Positions 42,500 through 52,496 of a stretch of DNA of 64,000 nucleotides are shown here, piece after piece. Made by a program: the position numbers and the translations under genes. Under the pieces are notes generated by a model that ran no database searches, had not been told where the DNA came from, and was given only the letters and a program-made list of their open reading frames with translations. How positions within the stretch are numbered: the stretch's first letter is position 1; each line of letters starts with the position of its first letter. The stretch lies in contig JAHDXO010000019.1 of assembly GCA_023382975.1 (NCBI GenBank), positions 62,001 through 126,000 on the forward strand, written 5' to 3'. This DNA comes from Pirellulaceae bacterium. GTDB taxonomy: Bacteria > Planctomycetota > Planctomycetia > Pirellulales > Pirellulaceae.

Positions 42500-42930
42500 C
42501 TCCCAGGAATTCGATCGGCGTGCAGATCAACATGCCAGAAAGGCCGAGTTCATCCAGCAATCGGTAAACTCGCGGTAGTTCACGAGCGTTCGCGATGTGT
42601 GTGCAGTTCTGCGTCAACAGATATTCTACACCAGCCAAGGCAGCCGTGGCGACATGCAAGGCGTCGATTCGAGCGGATGGGGGCATCATCGACCGACGGA
42701 TAATCTCGTCAGCAACGGTGGCAGCATCGGGATTCACGGGCAATACCGGGATCCCATCGAGCGTCGCCAATCGGCGTGCGGCAGCGTCGGGATCGCCCAT
42801 ACTTGCTTCGTCCATCACCAGTTGGGAAGTGACCACGTCGTACAGCGGTCGCTGTTCGTCCATCCAACGCTTTGCTTGCTGCTGGAGTACCGCGGTCGGC
42901 GGCGATCGAACTCGGCCATGTGGTTGCGGC
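42480..42930 (-). pseudogene. PIN-domain protein, module 2, N-terminus lost
   Basis: From 42863 the frame encodes 127 residues closely matching module 1 (SQLVMDEASMGDPDAAARRL, RIDALHVATAALAGVEYLLT, NCTHIANA). Upstream the match continues in the same frame for about 15 codons (TAVLQQQAKRW) with no start, and ends at a TAG; the first ~30 residues carrying the first acidic position are missing. It is therefore a decayed duplicate of the PIN gene at 41759-42241. Confidence 0.7.
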
Positions 42931-43102
42931 CGATGCTAATTCTGCCTTGCCCGCCGGGGCGAGCCTGCGGACATCGGGGCTGTCATTCAACCGGACGTCA
43001 GACCGCGGCGGCATCCGATACTCATCGACAACCGCGTCCGTCTTGAACAACTCGACCCGGTGGATACTGCCGCGGCGATAGACTTTCAAAGTCCGTTCGG
43101 CA

Positions 43103-44122
43103 CTAAAAGGCCGGCAGCACTTCGCTGCCGGCGCGCGTGCCGAGCGCCTGCCAGACGGATCGCTCGATACTGTTGCCGACGGAGCGGACCGAGCCGTCCA
43201 TCAGCAGGACGTTGACGATCCCCGGATGGTAGCTGCGCGAGGTGATAATGCCGTAGGTCGTGTCGGTCGCGTTTCGTCCCTCGCGGCTGCTCGAGACGTC
43301 GATGTCGTAAACGGTGCCGCCGGCGGTGTGAGGCACCCGCGTATTCGGAGTAAACGTGGTCGTGAAGCCGTTGTGAATCGCCCGGCCGCAGACCCATTCG
43401 GTGTGCCCATTGGTCGCCGACCACGCGCCGCCGCTGGTGTACTGGGCGGAAACGTCGTCGGGCAAGTTCGGGGGCGCCGTGGGCAATCCGCTGGCATCGT
43501 GGAACCGCGGGTTGAATGCTTTGACCTCGGCCATCGCCAGCGTGTTGCTCAGGCCGTCGAGGAACGACGCGGGGTCCAGGCGGCTGTTGGGAGCAAACGC
43601 GGCACCCCCATCGGCCCTGTTCACCGGGTTGAAGATCTGATACGCGCCGACGCTCATGGTGTAGTTCAACGGGTAGTGTTCCGGCAGCCCATCGCTGCCC
43701 AAACGGGCCCGGTCGTTCACTTCACTCGGGCACATCAGCACGGAGACTCGCAATGTCGCCACGCCGTGGGGCGGAAACATCGCCTTGTTGTCCCCGTGAT
43801 GATAGCCGACCGAATAGTCGATCAGACTCTGCACCGACTCCTTCTCGACGTACGGCAGCAACAGCGCCTGGCCCGACCAAGGCTGGCTGGTCGAGCCGCC
43901 GAAGACGATGGACGAGGGCGGAAAGACGCCCAAGGCCGCTTGGTAGTTGTGCATCGCAACGCCGAGTTGCTTCAGGTTGTTGTGGCAGCTCATCCGCCGC
44001 GCGGATTCGCGCGCCGCTTGGATGGCCGGCAGCAGCAGAGCCACCAGCACTCCGATGATCGCGATGACGACCAGCAATTCGACCAGGGTGAAGGCAGGAC
44101 GCGAGGTGTGGGCAAGACGCAT
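43103..44122 (-). CDS. DUF1559 prepilin-like protein
   Basis: 339 residues. It starts with a type IV prepilin signal, FTLVELLVVIAIIGVLVALL, preceded by the short basic leader MRLAHTSRPA. ARESARRMSCHNNLKQLGVA follows, and a C-terminal DUF1559 domain with FLDGLSNTLAMAEVKAFNPR and the closing HPGIVNVLLMDGSVRSVGNS. This family is almost confined to Planctomycetes and Verrucomicrobia and is present in tens to hundreds of copies; it is a cell-surface or pseudopilus-like protein processed by prepilin peptidase. Its single-gene context gives no more detail. Confidence 0.95.
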   Translation of the reverse strand: MRLAHTSRPAFTLVELLVVIAIIGVLVALLLPAIQAARESARRMSCHNNLKQLGVAMHNYQAALGVFPPSSIVFGGSTSQPWSGQALLLPYVEKESVQSLIDYSVGYHHGDNKAMFPPHGVATLRVSVLMCPSEVNDRARLGSDGLPEHYPLNYTMSVGAYQIFNPVNRADGGAAFAPNSRLDPASFLDGLSNTLAMAEVKAFNPRFHDASGLPTAPPNLPDDVSAQYTSGGAWSATNGHTEWVCGRAIHNGFTTTFTPNTRVPHTAGGTVYDIDVSSSREGRNATDTTYGIITSRSYHPGIVNVLLMDGSVRSVGNSIERSVWQALGTRAGSEVLPAF

Positions 44123-44506
44123 GAGGATGTTCCTTTCGGGAGCAATGGGCTGGATCGCCGCGAAGTGGTTTCGACCAGGGACGGCCGAACGTCGGCCGCC
44201 TTCAAGAATGTGAGACTCAGTATCAGTAATGTGGAGTTTATCGCCGGGCCCCGCCGGCTGTCAAGTGACGGGAAGCAAATTGTTGAGTTTCCGCCCATTT
44301 CTCTTGGCTTCGGCCAAAGGATGTCGGCAGCGACTTGTCCGGAGCTTGCGAATGGCGTCCGAGAAAGAATCCGCGTGACACATCGCAGTCGGATGGGAAC
44401 TAAGCATCTGGCGGCGAATGCGTACAATTGATGTTTGCATCGAACAGGCAGCCGCTGTTCATGCCTATAGGTCTCGTTCTCTTGAGATTGGAGTGTGGTC
44501 CGTCCC
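44123..44506. other. Divergent intergenic region, nothing recognised
   Basis: About 380 bp between the DUF1559 gene (minus) and the large kinase (plus). It should hold the promoters of both. No repeats or recognisable operators were found. Confidence 0.5.
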
Positions 44507-47500
44507 ATGACCGACGAACAACCTACCTTGGCCGGTGATCGCCCAGGCGGCGCGGGCAGCGCGGAGCCGCGCCGGGACGATGGTTCAGCGACGCTCGCGG
44601 CGGTGCCCGAGGAAGTGGCGTCCCAGTTGATCGGCATCCTGGACGAATATGTCGAACGATTGAAAGCCGGTTCGGCGCCATCCCATGCGCAGTTGATCGC
44701 CGCGCATCCGGAACTGGCGCGGCAACTGGAAGCCTGCCTGGCGGGGCTGGAATTCATCCACGGGACCGCGCGGACCGCAGCGGCCCAACCCGTCGCGCTG
44801 GGCGATTTCCGAATCTTGCGCGAAGTCGGCCGCGGCGGGATGGGGGCGGTCTACGAAGCCGAACAGAAATCGCTGGGACGCCGGGTGGCGTTGAAGGTGC
44901 TGCGGTTCGGGGCGGTTTCTGAACCGGAGGCCATCACCCGCTTTCAACGCGAGGCGGAGACGGTGGCGCAATTGCATCACACGAACATCGTGCCGATCTT
45001 CTCGGTGGGCACGGAGCACGGGGTCAATTTCTACGCGATGCAGTTCATCGAGGGACGCAGCCTGGCGCAAGTCCTGACCGATCGCGCGGGACCTGCGGAT
45101 CCGAACCAGGTGGCCGAATGGGGATTGCAGGCGGCCGAGGCGCTCGAGCACGCGCATCGGCGCGGGGTGATCCACCGGGACGTGAAGCCGTCGAATCTGT
45201 TGCTCGACAACGACGGCCGCATCTGGCTGACCGATTTCGGTCTGGCGAAACGCTTGGACGACGCGACGCTCAGCATGACCGGCGCCCTGCTGGGCACCCC
45301 CCGCTACATGAGCCCCGAACAGGCATCTTCGGGCGAACGGCGGATCGATCACCGCACGGACATCTACAGCCTGGGGGCGACGTTGTACGAACTGGCGACG
45401 GGGCAACCGGTCTTCGATGGCGATTCGCCGCACCGCGTGATCGCCCGGATTGTCAGCGACGAAGTTACCGCACCGCGTCTGGTCCGCCCCGGTCTGCCGC
45501 GGGATTTGGAAACGATCCTGCTGAAGTGCCTGCACAAGGATTCTGCCCAGCGCTACCAATCGGCGCGCGCCTTGGCCGACGATTTGCGGGCTTTCTCCGA
45601 CGGTCGCCCGATCGCCGCGCGGCGGCTCGGAATGTTCGACCGCGGCGTGAAGTGGTTGCGGCGACAGCGGCGGAGCGTGGCTCTGACGGCGGCGACCATC
45701 GCGGCGACGCTGCTGCTGATCGCGGGGATCTTCGCCAGCAACGCGATGTACGCTCGGTGGCGATCGAGCAGTCTGGCGCTGGATACGCCGAATCCTCCGC
45801 TGGTCGCCGAAGTCTTCGATGGTCGCGGACGCTCGGTCGCCGGCCCGGTCACGGTGCCGCTGCAGCAACCGCTGGCGATTCCTGCGGGCGATTACGAAGT
45901 CGAGGTATCGGGCAAAGGCCGATTCAGCCAACGATGCCAGTTGCATCAGGCTCGCAACCGGCTGGCGTCGTACGAGTTGTCGCTCGAGGATCAGCGACTC
46001 TGGCCGGAATTCGACGTGACATGCACGTACACGCTGGTGCCGCGGGGCGATCGCAAGGATCTCCGGTTGATGGATAAAGAGGGCGTGCGATTGATGCGGG
46101 GCATGGACGCTCGGCTGGAATGGACGCGAGACGTCGCCTCGCTGCATCAGGAAGCTCGCTGGAACGCTCCTGGCTTCGTCTGGGACTGGAAGCAGGGAGA
46201 CTACTGGTACTATGGCTTCGACGAACTGGACCAGCGCCCGCACTCGCCCGAGTCGTCGGTGGATTTGGATGGCGACGGTCATGCGGATGTCGTGTTGGCC
46301 GGACGCCACCAAGCCTGGCTGCTGGCGATGTCCGGGCGCAGCGGCGACGTGCTGTGGTTGTCGGCGCTGGGCGAGGACGCGCGACATCCATCGCCTCAAC
46401 CGAGAGTTTTGCCTCACGGCACCGTCAGCGGCGTGTGGGGTCCCGTCGAAGTGTTGCCGGACGTCAACGGGGACGGATGCCCCGATCTGCTGGTGACGGT
46501 CGTGGACGTGAGTGCCTCGCCGGATGCGGGAGCATCGACCGCGGCGCCGCGGCGGCGGGTGGAGGCGATCTCGGGCGCCGATGGCAGCGTCGTGTGGAGC
46601 TACGAGATTCCGGCGGAACTCTTCGAGTTGCAGCCGGGCCAGGAGACGCCGCATCGCATGCAGTGGTTTTTCGGTCGCCATTTCGGACACACGGGAGGGG
46701 CCACGGGCGGAACCCGTTCGGGAACCTATACCCGACGTTCGCAGCGGTGGTATCAACAGCGGTCCGGCGCGGCGGTCTTCATGCCCCAGGCGGCTCGACG
46801 GGTGCCCTTGCCGCATCCGGGCGATTCGTCATGCATCCTGGTACTGGCCGGATCCCACATGGTTCGTCTTGCCACGCCCAGCGGCCAACCGCTAGCGCCG
46901 CCTGCCGATCTGGGCGTCCTGCCGGGCCAACCGACGGTGGTGCGCGACCTGGATGGCGACGGCACGCCCGAGTTGATCCTGATGGACGAAGTCGCCGCGA
47001 CCTATTCGTCGGCTCGGCCGGGGACACTGGTCAAGCCCGTGGTGCGAGTCAGCGTCTGTTCGCTGCGGGATGCGAGCGTGATCTGGCAACGCGAAGTGGT
47101 GGCTTGGTGGCCCGAACGGCCGAGGTGGCATCTGGCGCCCAGCCAGTGGCCCGTCGTCGCAAACTTCGACGGCGACGGTCGCTGCGATCTGGTGGTTCCT
47201 GACGGAAGCTCGGAATGGCAGTCGCGCGGCTTGGACAGCGCTCCGTGGGGCGAATTGGTGCGTCTGGACGGCGCGACGGGCGAAGTCCGCTGGCGGCGGC
47301 GGATTCGCTGTCTGGATCAGTTCGTCGACCGATTCACCGTCGGCCCGGATATGGATGGCGATGGCACGCCGGATGTCTATTCGGCCGTGTTCTGGGACAA
47401 CCAGGGCGATGTTTACGTCGATGCGACGTCCGGCGGCGACGGGCGTCCGCTGTCTTGGATTCGTTGCCCGGCCACGGTAGGTTCGCCGCGATCGGACATG

Positions 47501-50005
47501 CAGTTGCTGGGACCGATGTTCTGGTGGTCCGCGGATCGGGAGGCCGCGCCGCTGTTGGCCGTGACCACGACCGATGGCGGAACGAACGAAATCTCCTTCT
47601 CCGTCGCTTGTCTTTCCGTGCAACGCGGCGAACAGATTCAACTTGCCATGGGCCTGGGGTATCTCGAAACGGCAGATTTGGATGGGGACGGCGCCTGTGA
47701 GTTGCTGTCGTTCCAGACCAAGGACCGCCAGGAGATGATCGACTACGGGGGGAAACTGACTGCTTTCCGAGGATCTGCGGGGGTCGCGTGGCGGCGTCTT
47801 GAACGGCGGCTCGAACCCGTGAGCGACCTGGACGGCGATGGCATTTTCGATGTGGTTTCCGACAGAATCGGCGGCCCGTTCCGCGCGCTGTCGGGGAAGG
47901 ATGGTACCGCGTTGTGGACCGCCGACGTCCGCGATCTGCTGCACTCCGACCGGCCGCTGCTGGTCGCTGCGCAAGCGTCGACGGCCGATCGGGACGGGGA
48001 TGGCGTTGCGGATCTGATCGTTCATCAGGACGATCTCGTGACGGTCTCGCCGGTTTCCGTGCTGCACGCGCTGTCCGGACGAACCGGGCGGCGACTCTGG
48101 TCTTCGGAGTTGAAGACCCGGCTTGTGCGAGACGTGCTGCGTGTGAGTTCCGCGGACCTGGATCGCGACGGGACCGAAGAAATCCTATGGGTGGGGCTTG
48201 CGCACGAGGGACCGGATACGGAGGAGATCCCCAACTGGCATTCCTCGCGGATGTTGTTGGCGATCCTGGACGGGCGCGACGGGCGGCTGCGCTGGAAGCA
48301 ACCGCTTTCCGTCGAGTACGGCCAGTCGTTGCAGTCATACGGATTTCAGCAACCCCGCAGCATCCAACTGGAGATCGCTTTGGGCGACTTGAACGGCGAT
48401 GGGAGCCAAGACGTCTTGGTTCCCGTCGAGGCTTCCCTGGAACCGCTGCGCATGGAGATGCAGGCTTTCTCGGGGCTCGACGGCCGACGTCTGTGGTCGG
48501 CGCCGGTCGAGTTGCCGCGAACGGATTCCAACGCGCTAGCCGATCTGCTGCCCTGCACGGTCACGGACGTGAACCTGGACGGAGCGGTCGAGGTGCTGTT
48601 GTTGGACTACGTGACGGCGAGCCGCTCCGACGGCATGCGGCAGCTCAATCAACGGCTGCGCGTCCTATCGGGCGACTCGGGCGAGGAGCTTTGGGCGCGT
48701 ACCTTCCCGGTCGCCCACTCGGTCGGCCATTTGCCTCAGAATTCACCGGAGCGGAGATTGTATCCGCGCATCACGGTGCTTCAACGCCGCGACGCGGAGC
48801 CGTGGCTGAGCTTGAACCTGTGGGCCTCGCCCGAGGAGGTCGTCGTGCTTGACTGCGAAGGGAACGAGGTTTCACGCCTGCGGCGGGAGACCGCCCGCGG
48901 CACGCATCCGGTGAGTTTCCGCTTCCACGGCTGCGACGTCGATCGCGACGGCAACGACGAACTGGTGCTGTTTCACCAAGACGCCTTGGTGGCGATTCGC
49001 CCGGAGTCACCCGATCAACCGCTGTGGCGTTGGCCCGTCGACACCTTGAATTCGCACCGTGTGACGCAGATCCGACAGCCGTCCGGCGATTCCCGTCCGA
49101 CGATCGTGGTCCAGTCACCGCATGGCAACAACCAAGTGATCGGCTTGGATGCGGCGACCGGCAAGGTTCGTTGGGTTTGCGGCGGTCCGACGACGCGAGG
49201 TCGCGAGTATGTGGAGGTGATGTCCGACGCGGTGATCCTGTCCGATGCCGAGGCCAGCGGTCCGCCTCGACTGCTCTTCCAGCATCGGTCCCTGTGCCAG
49301 AGTCTCCTGGGCCGCCGATTCGCCGCGGATGATGCCGTCCTGTCGGAACCGAGCCGAACGGTCGCGGCTCGAGGATCGATGGTTCGTCCCGTTTCGGCGA
49401 CCGATCCACGGTTTGTGCGGCGGTTCCCGGGGACGCCGCCGTACGTGGAGTGGGGGGAGATTGGGCAGGCGCTGGCCTGGAGCGTCTATTACAGCGGGCT
49501 GCTGCTGGGACTGCCGCTGTTGTACGCGAGTTGGTTGTTGAGAAGTCGGCAATGGAGTCTGCGGATGTGGTTGATGTTGCCGGCTGTCGTCTTGATCATG
49601 TTGACCGCGATTTCGACGAAAGCGTCGGGAGCACTTTTTCCAACTTGGGGCAGCCGCGTGTTCGGAGCGGTGTCCACGCTACCGATGCTCTGGCTGATCT
49701 ATCGCGTCCTGGCGTGGTCCGTCCGCTCGCAGTGGCGGCGAGTCGGCAGCCGAACCGCCGTGGTCATCGGTTTGGTCTGTCTGTTCGCCTTGATTCCTTG
49801 GATCGTCGCGCTGGTTATTGGCGAAGGGATCTTGGACGATGGCGAGCGGTTCACCTACAGCAACTCGCAATGGCTGTTGATTCCCGCCGCGTACCTGACC
49901 GTTTGGCTCCTGTTTCTTTGGGATCTGTGCTGGATTTCGGTTGTCGCTCTGAACCGATGGCTGCAAACGCGGTCCACGGTGAACAAGGCGGAGGCGGCAG
50001 CATGA
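44507..50005 (+). CDS. Giant Ser/Thr protein kinase with FG-GAP/VCBS-type repeats and C-terminal membrane domain
   Basis: 1832 residues from the ATG at 44507 (a GTG at 44495 is possible). N-terminal helical region, then kinase: GRGGMG near 108, VALKVLRFG, HRDVKPSNLLLD near 223, DFGLAKR, MSPEQASSG. A first transmembrane helix (ALTAATIAATLLLIAGIFAS) lies near 400. From ~585 to ~1480 stand about twelve calcium-binding-type motifs (DLDGDGHADVVL, DVNGDGCPDLLV, NFDGDGRCDLVV, DMDGDGTPDVYS, DRDGDGVADLIV and others), as in FG-GAP/VCBS propellers. Five more transmembrane helices follow at ~1655-1825. The stop overlaps the start of an ECF sigma factor (ATGA). It probably senses an extracytoplasmic cue and controls that sigma factor. 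Confidence 0.92.
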   Translation: MTDEQPTLAGDRPGGAGSAEPRRDDGSATLAAVPEEVASQLIGILDEYVERLKAGSAPSHAQLIAAHPELARQLEACLAGLEFIHGTARTAAAQPVALGDFRILREVGRGGMGAVYEAEQKSLGRRVALKVLRFGAVSEPEAITRFQREAETVAQLHHTNIVPIFSVGTEHGVNFYAMQFIEGRSLAQVLTDRAGPADPNQVAEWGLQAAEALEHAHRRGVIHRDVKPSNLLLDNDGRIWLTDFGLAKRLDDATLSMTGALLGTPRYMSPEQASSGERRIDHRTDIYSLGATLYELATGQPVFDGDSPHRVIARIVSDEVTAPRLVRPGLPRDLETILLKCLHKDSAQRYQSARALADDLRAFSDGRPIAARRLGMFDRGVKWLRRQRRSVALTAATIAATLLLIAGIFASNAMYARWRSSSLALDTPNPPLVAEVFDGRGRSVAGPVTVPLQQPLAIPAGDYEVEVSGKGRFSQRCQLHQARNRLASYELSLEDQRLWPEFDVTCTYTLVPRGDRKDLRLMDKEGVRLMRGMDARLEWTRDVASLHQEARWNAPGFVWDWKQGDYWYYGFDELDQRPHSPESSVDLDGDGHADVVLAGRHQAWLLAMSGRSGDVLWLSALGEDARHPSPQPRVLPHGTVSGVWGPVEVLPDVNGDGCPDLLVTVVDVSASPDAGASTAAPRRRVEAISGADGSVVWSYEIPAELFELQPGQETPHRMQWFFGRHFGHTGGATGGTRSGTYTRRSQRWYQQRSGAAVFMPQAARRVPLPHPGDSSCILVLAGSHMVRLATPSGQPLAPPADLGVLPGQPTVVRDLDGDGTPELILMDEVAATYSSARPGTLVKPVVRVSVCSLRDASVIWQREVVAWWPERPRWHLAPSQWPVVANFDGDGRCDLVVPDGSSEWQSRGLDSAPWGELVRLDGATGEVRWRRRIRCLDQFVDRFTVGPDMDGDGTPDVYSAVFWDNQGDVYVDATSGGDGRPLSWIRCPATVGSPRSDMQLLGPMFWWSADREAAPLLAVTTTDGGTNEISFSVACLSVQRGEQIQLAMGLGYLETADLDGDGACELLSFQTKDRQEMIDYGGKLTAFRGSAGVAWRRLERRLEPVSDLDGDGIFDVVSDRIGGPFRALSGKDGTALWTADVRDLLHSDRPLLVAAQASTADRDGDGVADLIVHQDDLVTVSPVSVLHALSGRTGRRLWSSELKTRLVRDVLRVSSADLDRDGTEEILWVGLAHEGPDTEEIPNWHSSRMLLAILDGRDGRLRWKQPLSVEYGQSLQSYGFQQPRSIQLEIALGDLNGDGSQDVLVPVEASLEPLRMEMQAFSGLDGRRLWSAPVELPRTDSNALADLLPCTVTDVNLDGAVEVLLLDYVTASRSDGMRQLNQRLRVLSGDSGEELWARTFPVAHSVGHLPQNSPERRLYPRITVLQRRDAEPWLSLNLWASPEEVVVLDCEGNEVSRLRRETARGTHPVSFRFHGCDVDRDGNDELVLFHQDALVAIRPESPDQPLWRWPVDTLNSHRVTQIRQPSGDSRPTIVVQSPHGNNQVIGLDAATGKVRWVCGGPTTRGREYVEVMSDAVILSDAEASGPPRLLFQHRSLCQSLLGRRFAADDAVLSEPSRTVAARGSMVRPVSATDPRFVRRFPGTPPYVEWGEIGQALAWSVYYSGLLLGLPLLYASWLLRSRQWSLRMWLMLPAVVLIMLTAISTKASGALFPTWGSRVFGAVSTLPMLWLIYRVLAWSVRSQWRRVGSRTAVVIGLVCLFALIPWIVALVIGEGILDDGERFTYSNSQWLLIPAAYLTVWLLFLWDLCWISVVALNRWLQTRSTVNKAEAAA

Positions 50006-50592
50006 CGGGACCGACACCTCCGGCCGACGAATCCTCGCAGCCCTGGGTGGCTCGATACCAGCCGTGGCTGTCGGTGTTGGCGCGGATGGAGATCGACAGC
50101 CGCTACCAAGCCAAGTTCTCGGCGTCGGATGCGGTCCAACAGACCTTGTTCGAAGCCTGGCAAGGCCGCGACCAGTTTCGCGGAACCAGCGAAGGCGAGC
50201 GGATGGCGTGGCTCCGCAAGATCCTGGCGAACCAGTTGGCCCGGCTCGCTCGGCACTACGGAGCGGTGCAGAAGCGGGACGCGGCCCGCGAGATTTCGCT
50301 CGATCAATCGCTGGCCGCGTCATCCATGCGGCTGGACGGTTTGCTGGCCGCGGACACATCGTCGCCCAGCGCCCAGGCCATGCGCCGCGAGCGTCAAGTG
50401 TTGCTGGCCGACGTGCTAGAACGCCTGCCGGCCGATTACCGCGAGGTGATCATTCTCCGCAATCTGGAAGACCTGCCTCACGAAGAGGTCGCCCGCCGGA
50501 TGAACCGCAGTCCCGGCGCCGTGCGCATGTTGTGGCTGCGCGCCCTGACGCAACTGCGCAACGAACTGCAGCAGATCCTGTCAGCGGACTGA
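50002..50592 (+). CDS. ECF-type RNA polymerase sigma factor
   Basis: 196 residues; the ATG at 50002 overlaps the kinase TGA, with GGAGGCGGC upstream inside the kinase gene. Region 2: KFSASDAVQQTLFEAWQGRD and MAWLRKILANQLARLARHYG. Region 4: LLADVLERLPADYREVIILR with NLEDLPHEEVARRMNRSPGA and VRMLWLRALTQLRNEL, a complete helix-turn-helix. This is the planctomycete ECF subfamily linked to Ser/Thr kinases. Here the sigma gene follows its kinase, the reverse of 26660/27320. Co-translation suggests a fixed stoichiometry. Confidence 0.93.
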   Translation: MTGPTPPADESSQPWVARYQPWLSVLARMEIDSRYQAKFSASDAVQQTLFEAWQGRDQFRGTSEGERMAWLRKILANQLARLARHYGAVQKRDAAREISLDQSLAASSMRLDGLLAADTSSPSAQAMRRERQVLLADVLERLPADYREVIILRNLEDLPHEEVARRMNRSPGAVRMLWLRALTQLRNELQQILSAD

Positions 50593-50595
50593 ACT

Positions 50596-51384
50596 TCAAA
50601 TCTGCGAGTACGCGGCCGGTTTCAGCATCAGGTTCGTAATGCCGCTCAGGATGTTCTTGTCGGCGTACTCGTCCATCGTTCGCAGACGTTGCCAATCCGG
50701 ATCGCCGCCGAACCGCTTCCAGGCGGCGTTCTTGTCGTCGATGCTGTCGAACCCGAGCATGTAGGTCAGGTTGGGCAACTTCGATCCGACCAGCGCCTCG
50801 CCGAAGAAAACGGGGTTCAGGCCGACGCGGCGGAAGATGGCGATCTCCCCCGCATCGTTGAACATCTCGATCTTCTTCTGGCCCGTCTTGATGCTGGGGC
50901 TCTCGTAGATTCGCAACTGGAAGACCCGCCCCGGCGACTTGACGGGTGTCTCAAGGTGCGGCATGCCCTTGAAGGCGACGAACAGCGAACTCTCGATGCG
51001 TTTGTAGGCCGGCGCGCTGGCCGGAGCGTTGAGAAAATCGGCGCCGCGGCTGAGGAATTCGTCGTCCGCAGCCATCCGTTGCGTGAGCGTCGCCACGGAC
51101 TCCATCGATGTGTGTGGCAGCAAGACGTAGATGGGACCGAGTTCCTCGAGTGGGTAGAAGACGCCCACAGGCGAGATGCCCAGCCGGTTCAGCGCCGGGA
51201 TGGCCGCCTCGGCAGCAAACCGGTCAAAGGCCTGCCGTTGGGTTTCCGTTTCCACGGTGTAGGTCCGTAGTTCGAGGTAGTCGCGATCATGATCCCGCGT
51301 GTCGTGATCGGCGGCCAGCATGGTGCCTGCGAACGGCAACACGCCCATCGCGCCGGAAACTGCCAAAAACTCTCGTCGCTTCAT
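50596..51384 (-). CDS. NIPSNAP family protein with Tat leader
   Basis: 262 residues from the ATG at 51384 (GGAGG upstream). Twin-arginine leader KRREFLAVSGAMGVLPFAGT. Two ferredoxin-like NIPSNAP halves: YLELRTYTVETETQRQAFDR with GVFYPLEELGPIYVLLPH, and RVFQLRIYESPSIKTGQKKI with VFFGEALVGSKLPNLTYML. The family is widespread in planctomycetes and of unknown function. It lies convergent with the sigma factor, with only three bases between the stops. Confidence 0.92.
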   Translation of the reverse strand: MKRREFLAVSGAMGVLPFAGTMLAADHDTRDHDRDYLELRTYTVETETQRQAFDRFAAEAAIPALNRLGISPVGVFYPLEELGPIYVLLPHTSMESVATLTQRMAADDEFLSRGADFLNAPASAPAYKRIESSLFVAFKGMPHLETPVKSPGRVFQLRIYESPSIKTGQKKIEMFNDAGEIAIFRRVGLNPVFFGEALVGSKLPNLTYMLGFDSIDDKNAAWKRFGGDPDWQRLRTMDEYADKNILSGITNLMLKPAAYSQI

Positions 51385-51641
51385 TGTCCCTTCCTCCTCT
51401 TGGTTGGCGGCGACACGTCGCCGTTTTGGATTGGCCGTGAAAACTGGTTGCATCTGCACGGATCTCGCCAATCAATCGCTATTAAGACTGCTCGATCCGA
51501 GTGTCCTACTTTGACGGAGGTCGCAAGCCGCGTCAAGGCACCCCGAGGGGGCTTGCCGACCAGGATTCCGCGGTCAGAATATGACGTCGCTGGAGGTCCG
51601 CGTTCGAGGGCCGGATTGCACGTCTATTCGAAAGGCAAATT

Positions 51642-52496
51642 GTGGCCATCGTCGCCCGCTGTGGTTCCTGTGGGAAGCAATTCCAGGCACAGCCCCATCT
51701 GGCTGGAAAGACCGTGCCATGCCCGTTCTGTGGCGGCCAACTGACGGTGCCCGCCGCGACGGCCGTCGCCGCCAGCGGTGCATCGAGCGCCCCGTCTGCT
51801 CCAGCCGCCAAGCGAGCCGCAGCGGCCAACCTACGCACCCCGGAAAAGCGACCCGTCGCCGCGCGACCGGCCCCGACATCGGCAACGTCGCGAGCCGGTG
51901 CATCGCAGATCGTGTCCTGCCGGTGCGGCGCGCAATTCAAGGCCGAAGCCCACTTGGCCGGCAAGACGGTCGCCTGTCCAACCTGCAAACAACCGTTGCA
52001 GGTTCCCTTGCCGGGGGCGAAGGCCAAGGCGGCGCCGGCGGCTACGCGCCCCGCCGACGATTTCTGGGACGCCCTGCTGCCACAAGAACCGAAAAAGCCC
52101 ACCGTGCCAGAGCCCGATCCGCACGCCGAAGAATCGATCACCGGCCATCAGGCCACTGCCTTGGCGATCGGGTTGCTGTCGCGCGGCCTGTCGCCCCAGC
52201 AAGTCCGCGCACAACTCGTCGAACGGGGCGTTTCCCAAGTCGAGACGGATCGAGTCGTCGACACGCTGTCGCCCGAGTCCAAATCGAGTTCCGGCCCGAA
52301 GGCAGCCGGCGGAAGCAGCGGAGTCACGAACATGCTGGTCGGCGGCATCGTCTGCTTCATCGGCGTAGCGGTCACGGTCGGATCGTACGTTGCTGCCGAA
52401 CCGGGGGGCGTATTTCTGCTGGCCTATGGGCCAATCATCTTCGGCGGCATCCAGTTCGTCCGCGGCCTCATCCAACTGGCCAGCCGATCCGGTTGA
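51642..52496 (+). CDS. Zinc-ribbon membrane protein
   Basis: 284 residues from a GTG at 51642 (AAAGG upstream). Two similar zinc ribbons stand at ~7-35 (CGSCGKQFQAQPHLAGKTVP then CPFCGG) and ~90-120 (CRCGAQFKAEAHLAGKTV then CPTC). An alanine-rich linker separates them. A helical domain (GHQATALAIGLLSRGLSPQQ, residues ~170-215) follows, then two transmembrane helices at the C-terminus (VGGIVCFIGVAVTVGSYV and FLLAYGPIIFGGIQFVRGLI). The repeat of the LAGKTV ribbon is frequent in planctomycete proteins. Function unknown; it is probably bound to the inner membrane with the ribbons in the cytoplasm. Confidence 0.8.
   Translation: MAIVARCGSCGKQFQAQPHLAGKTVPCPFCGGQLTVPAATAVAASGASSAPSAPAAKRAAAANLRTPEKRPVAARPAPTSATSRAGASQIVSCRCGAQFKAEAHLAGKTVACPTCKQPLQVPLPGAKAKAAPAATRPADDFWDALLPQEPKKPTVPEPDPHAEESITGHQATALAIGLLSRGLSPQQVRAQLVERGVSQVETDRVVDTLSPESKSSSGPKAAGGSSGVTNMLVGGIVCFIGVAVTVGSYVAAEPGGVFLLAYGPIIFGGIQFVRGLIQLASRSG

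Noticed and set aside
44585..46816. 743-codon minus-strand ORF opposite the large kinase
   Set aside because: Antisense shadow of the kinase coding sequence; histidine/arginine-rich and without domain similarity.
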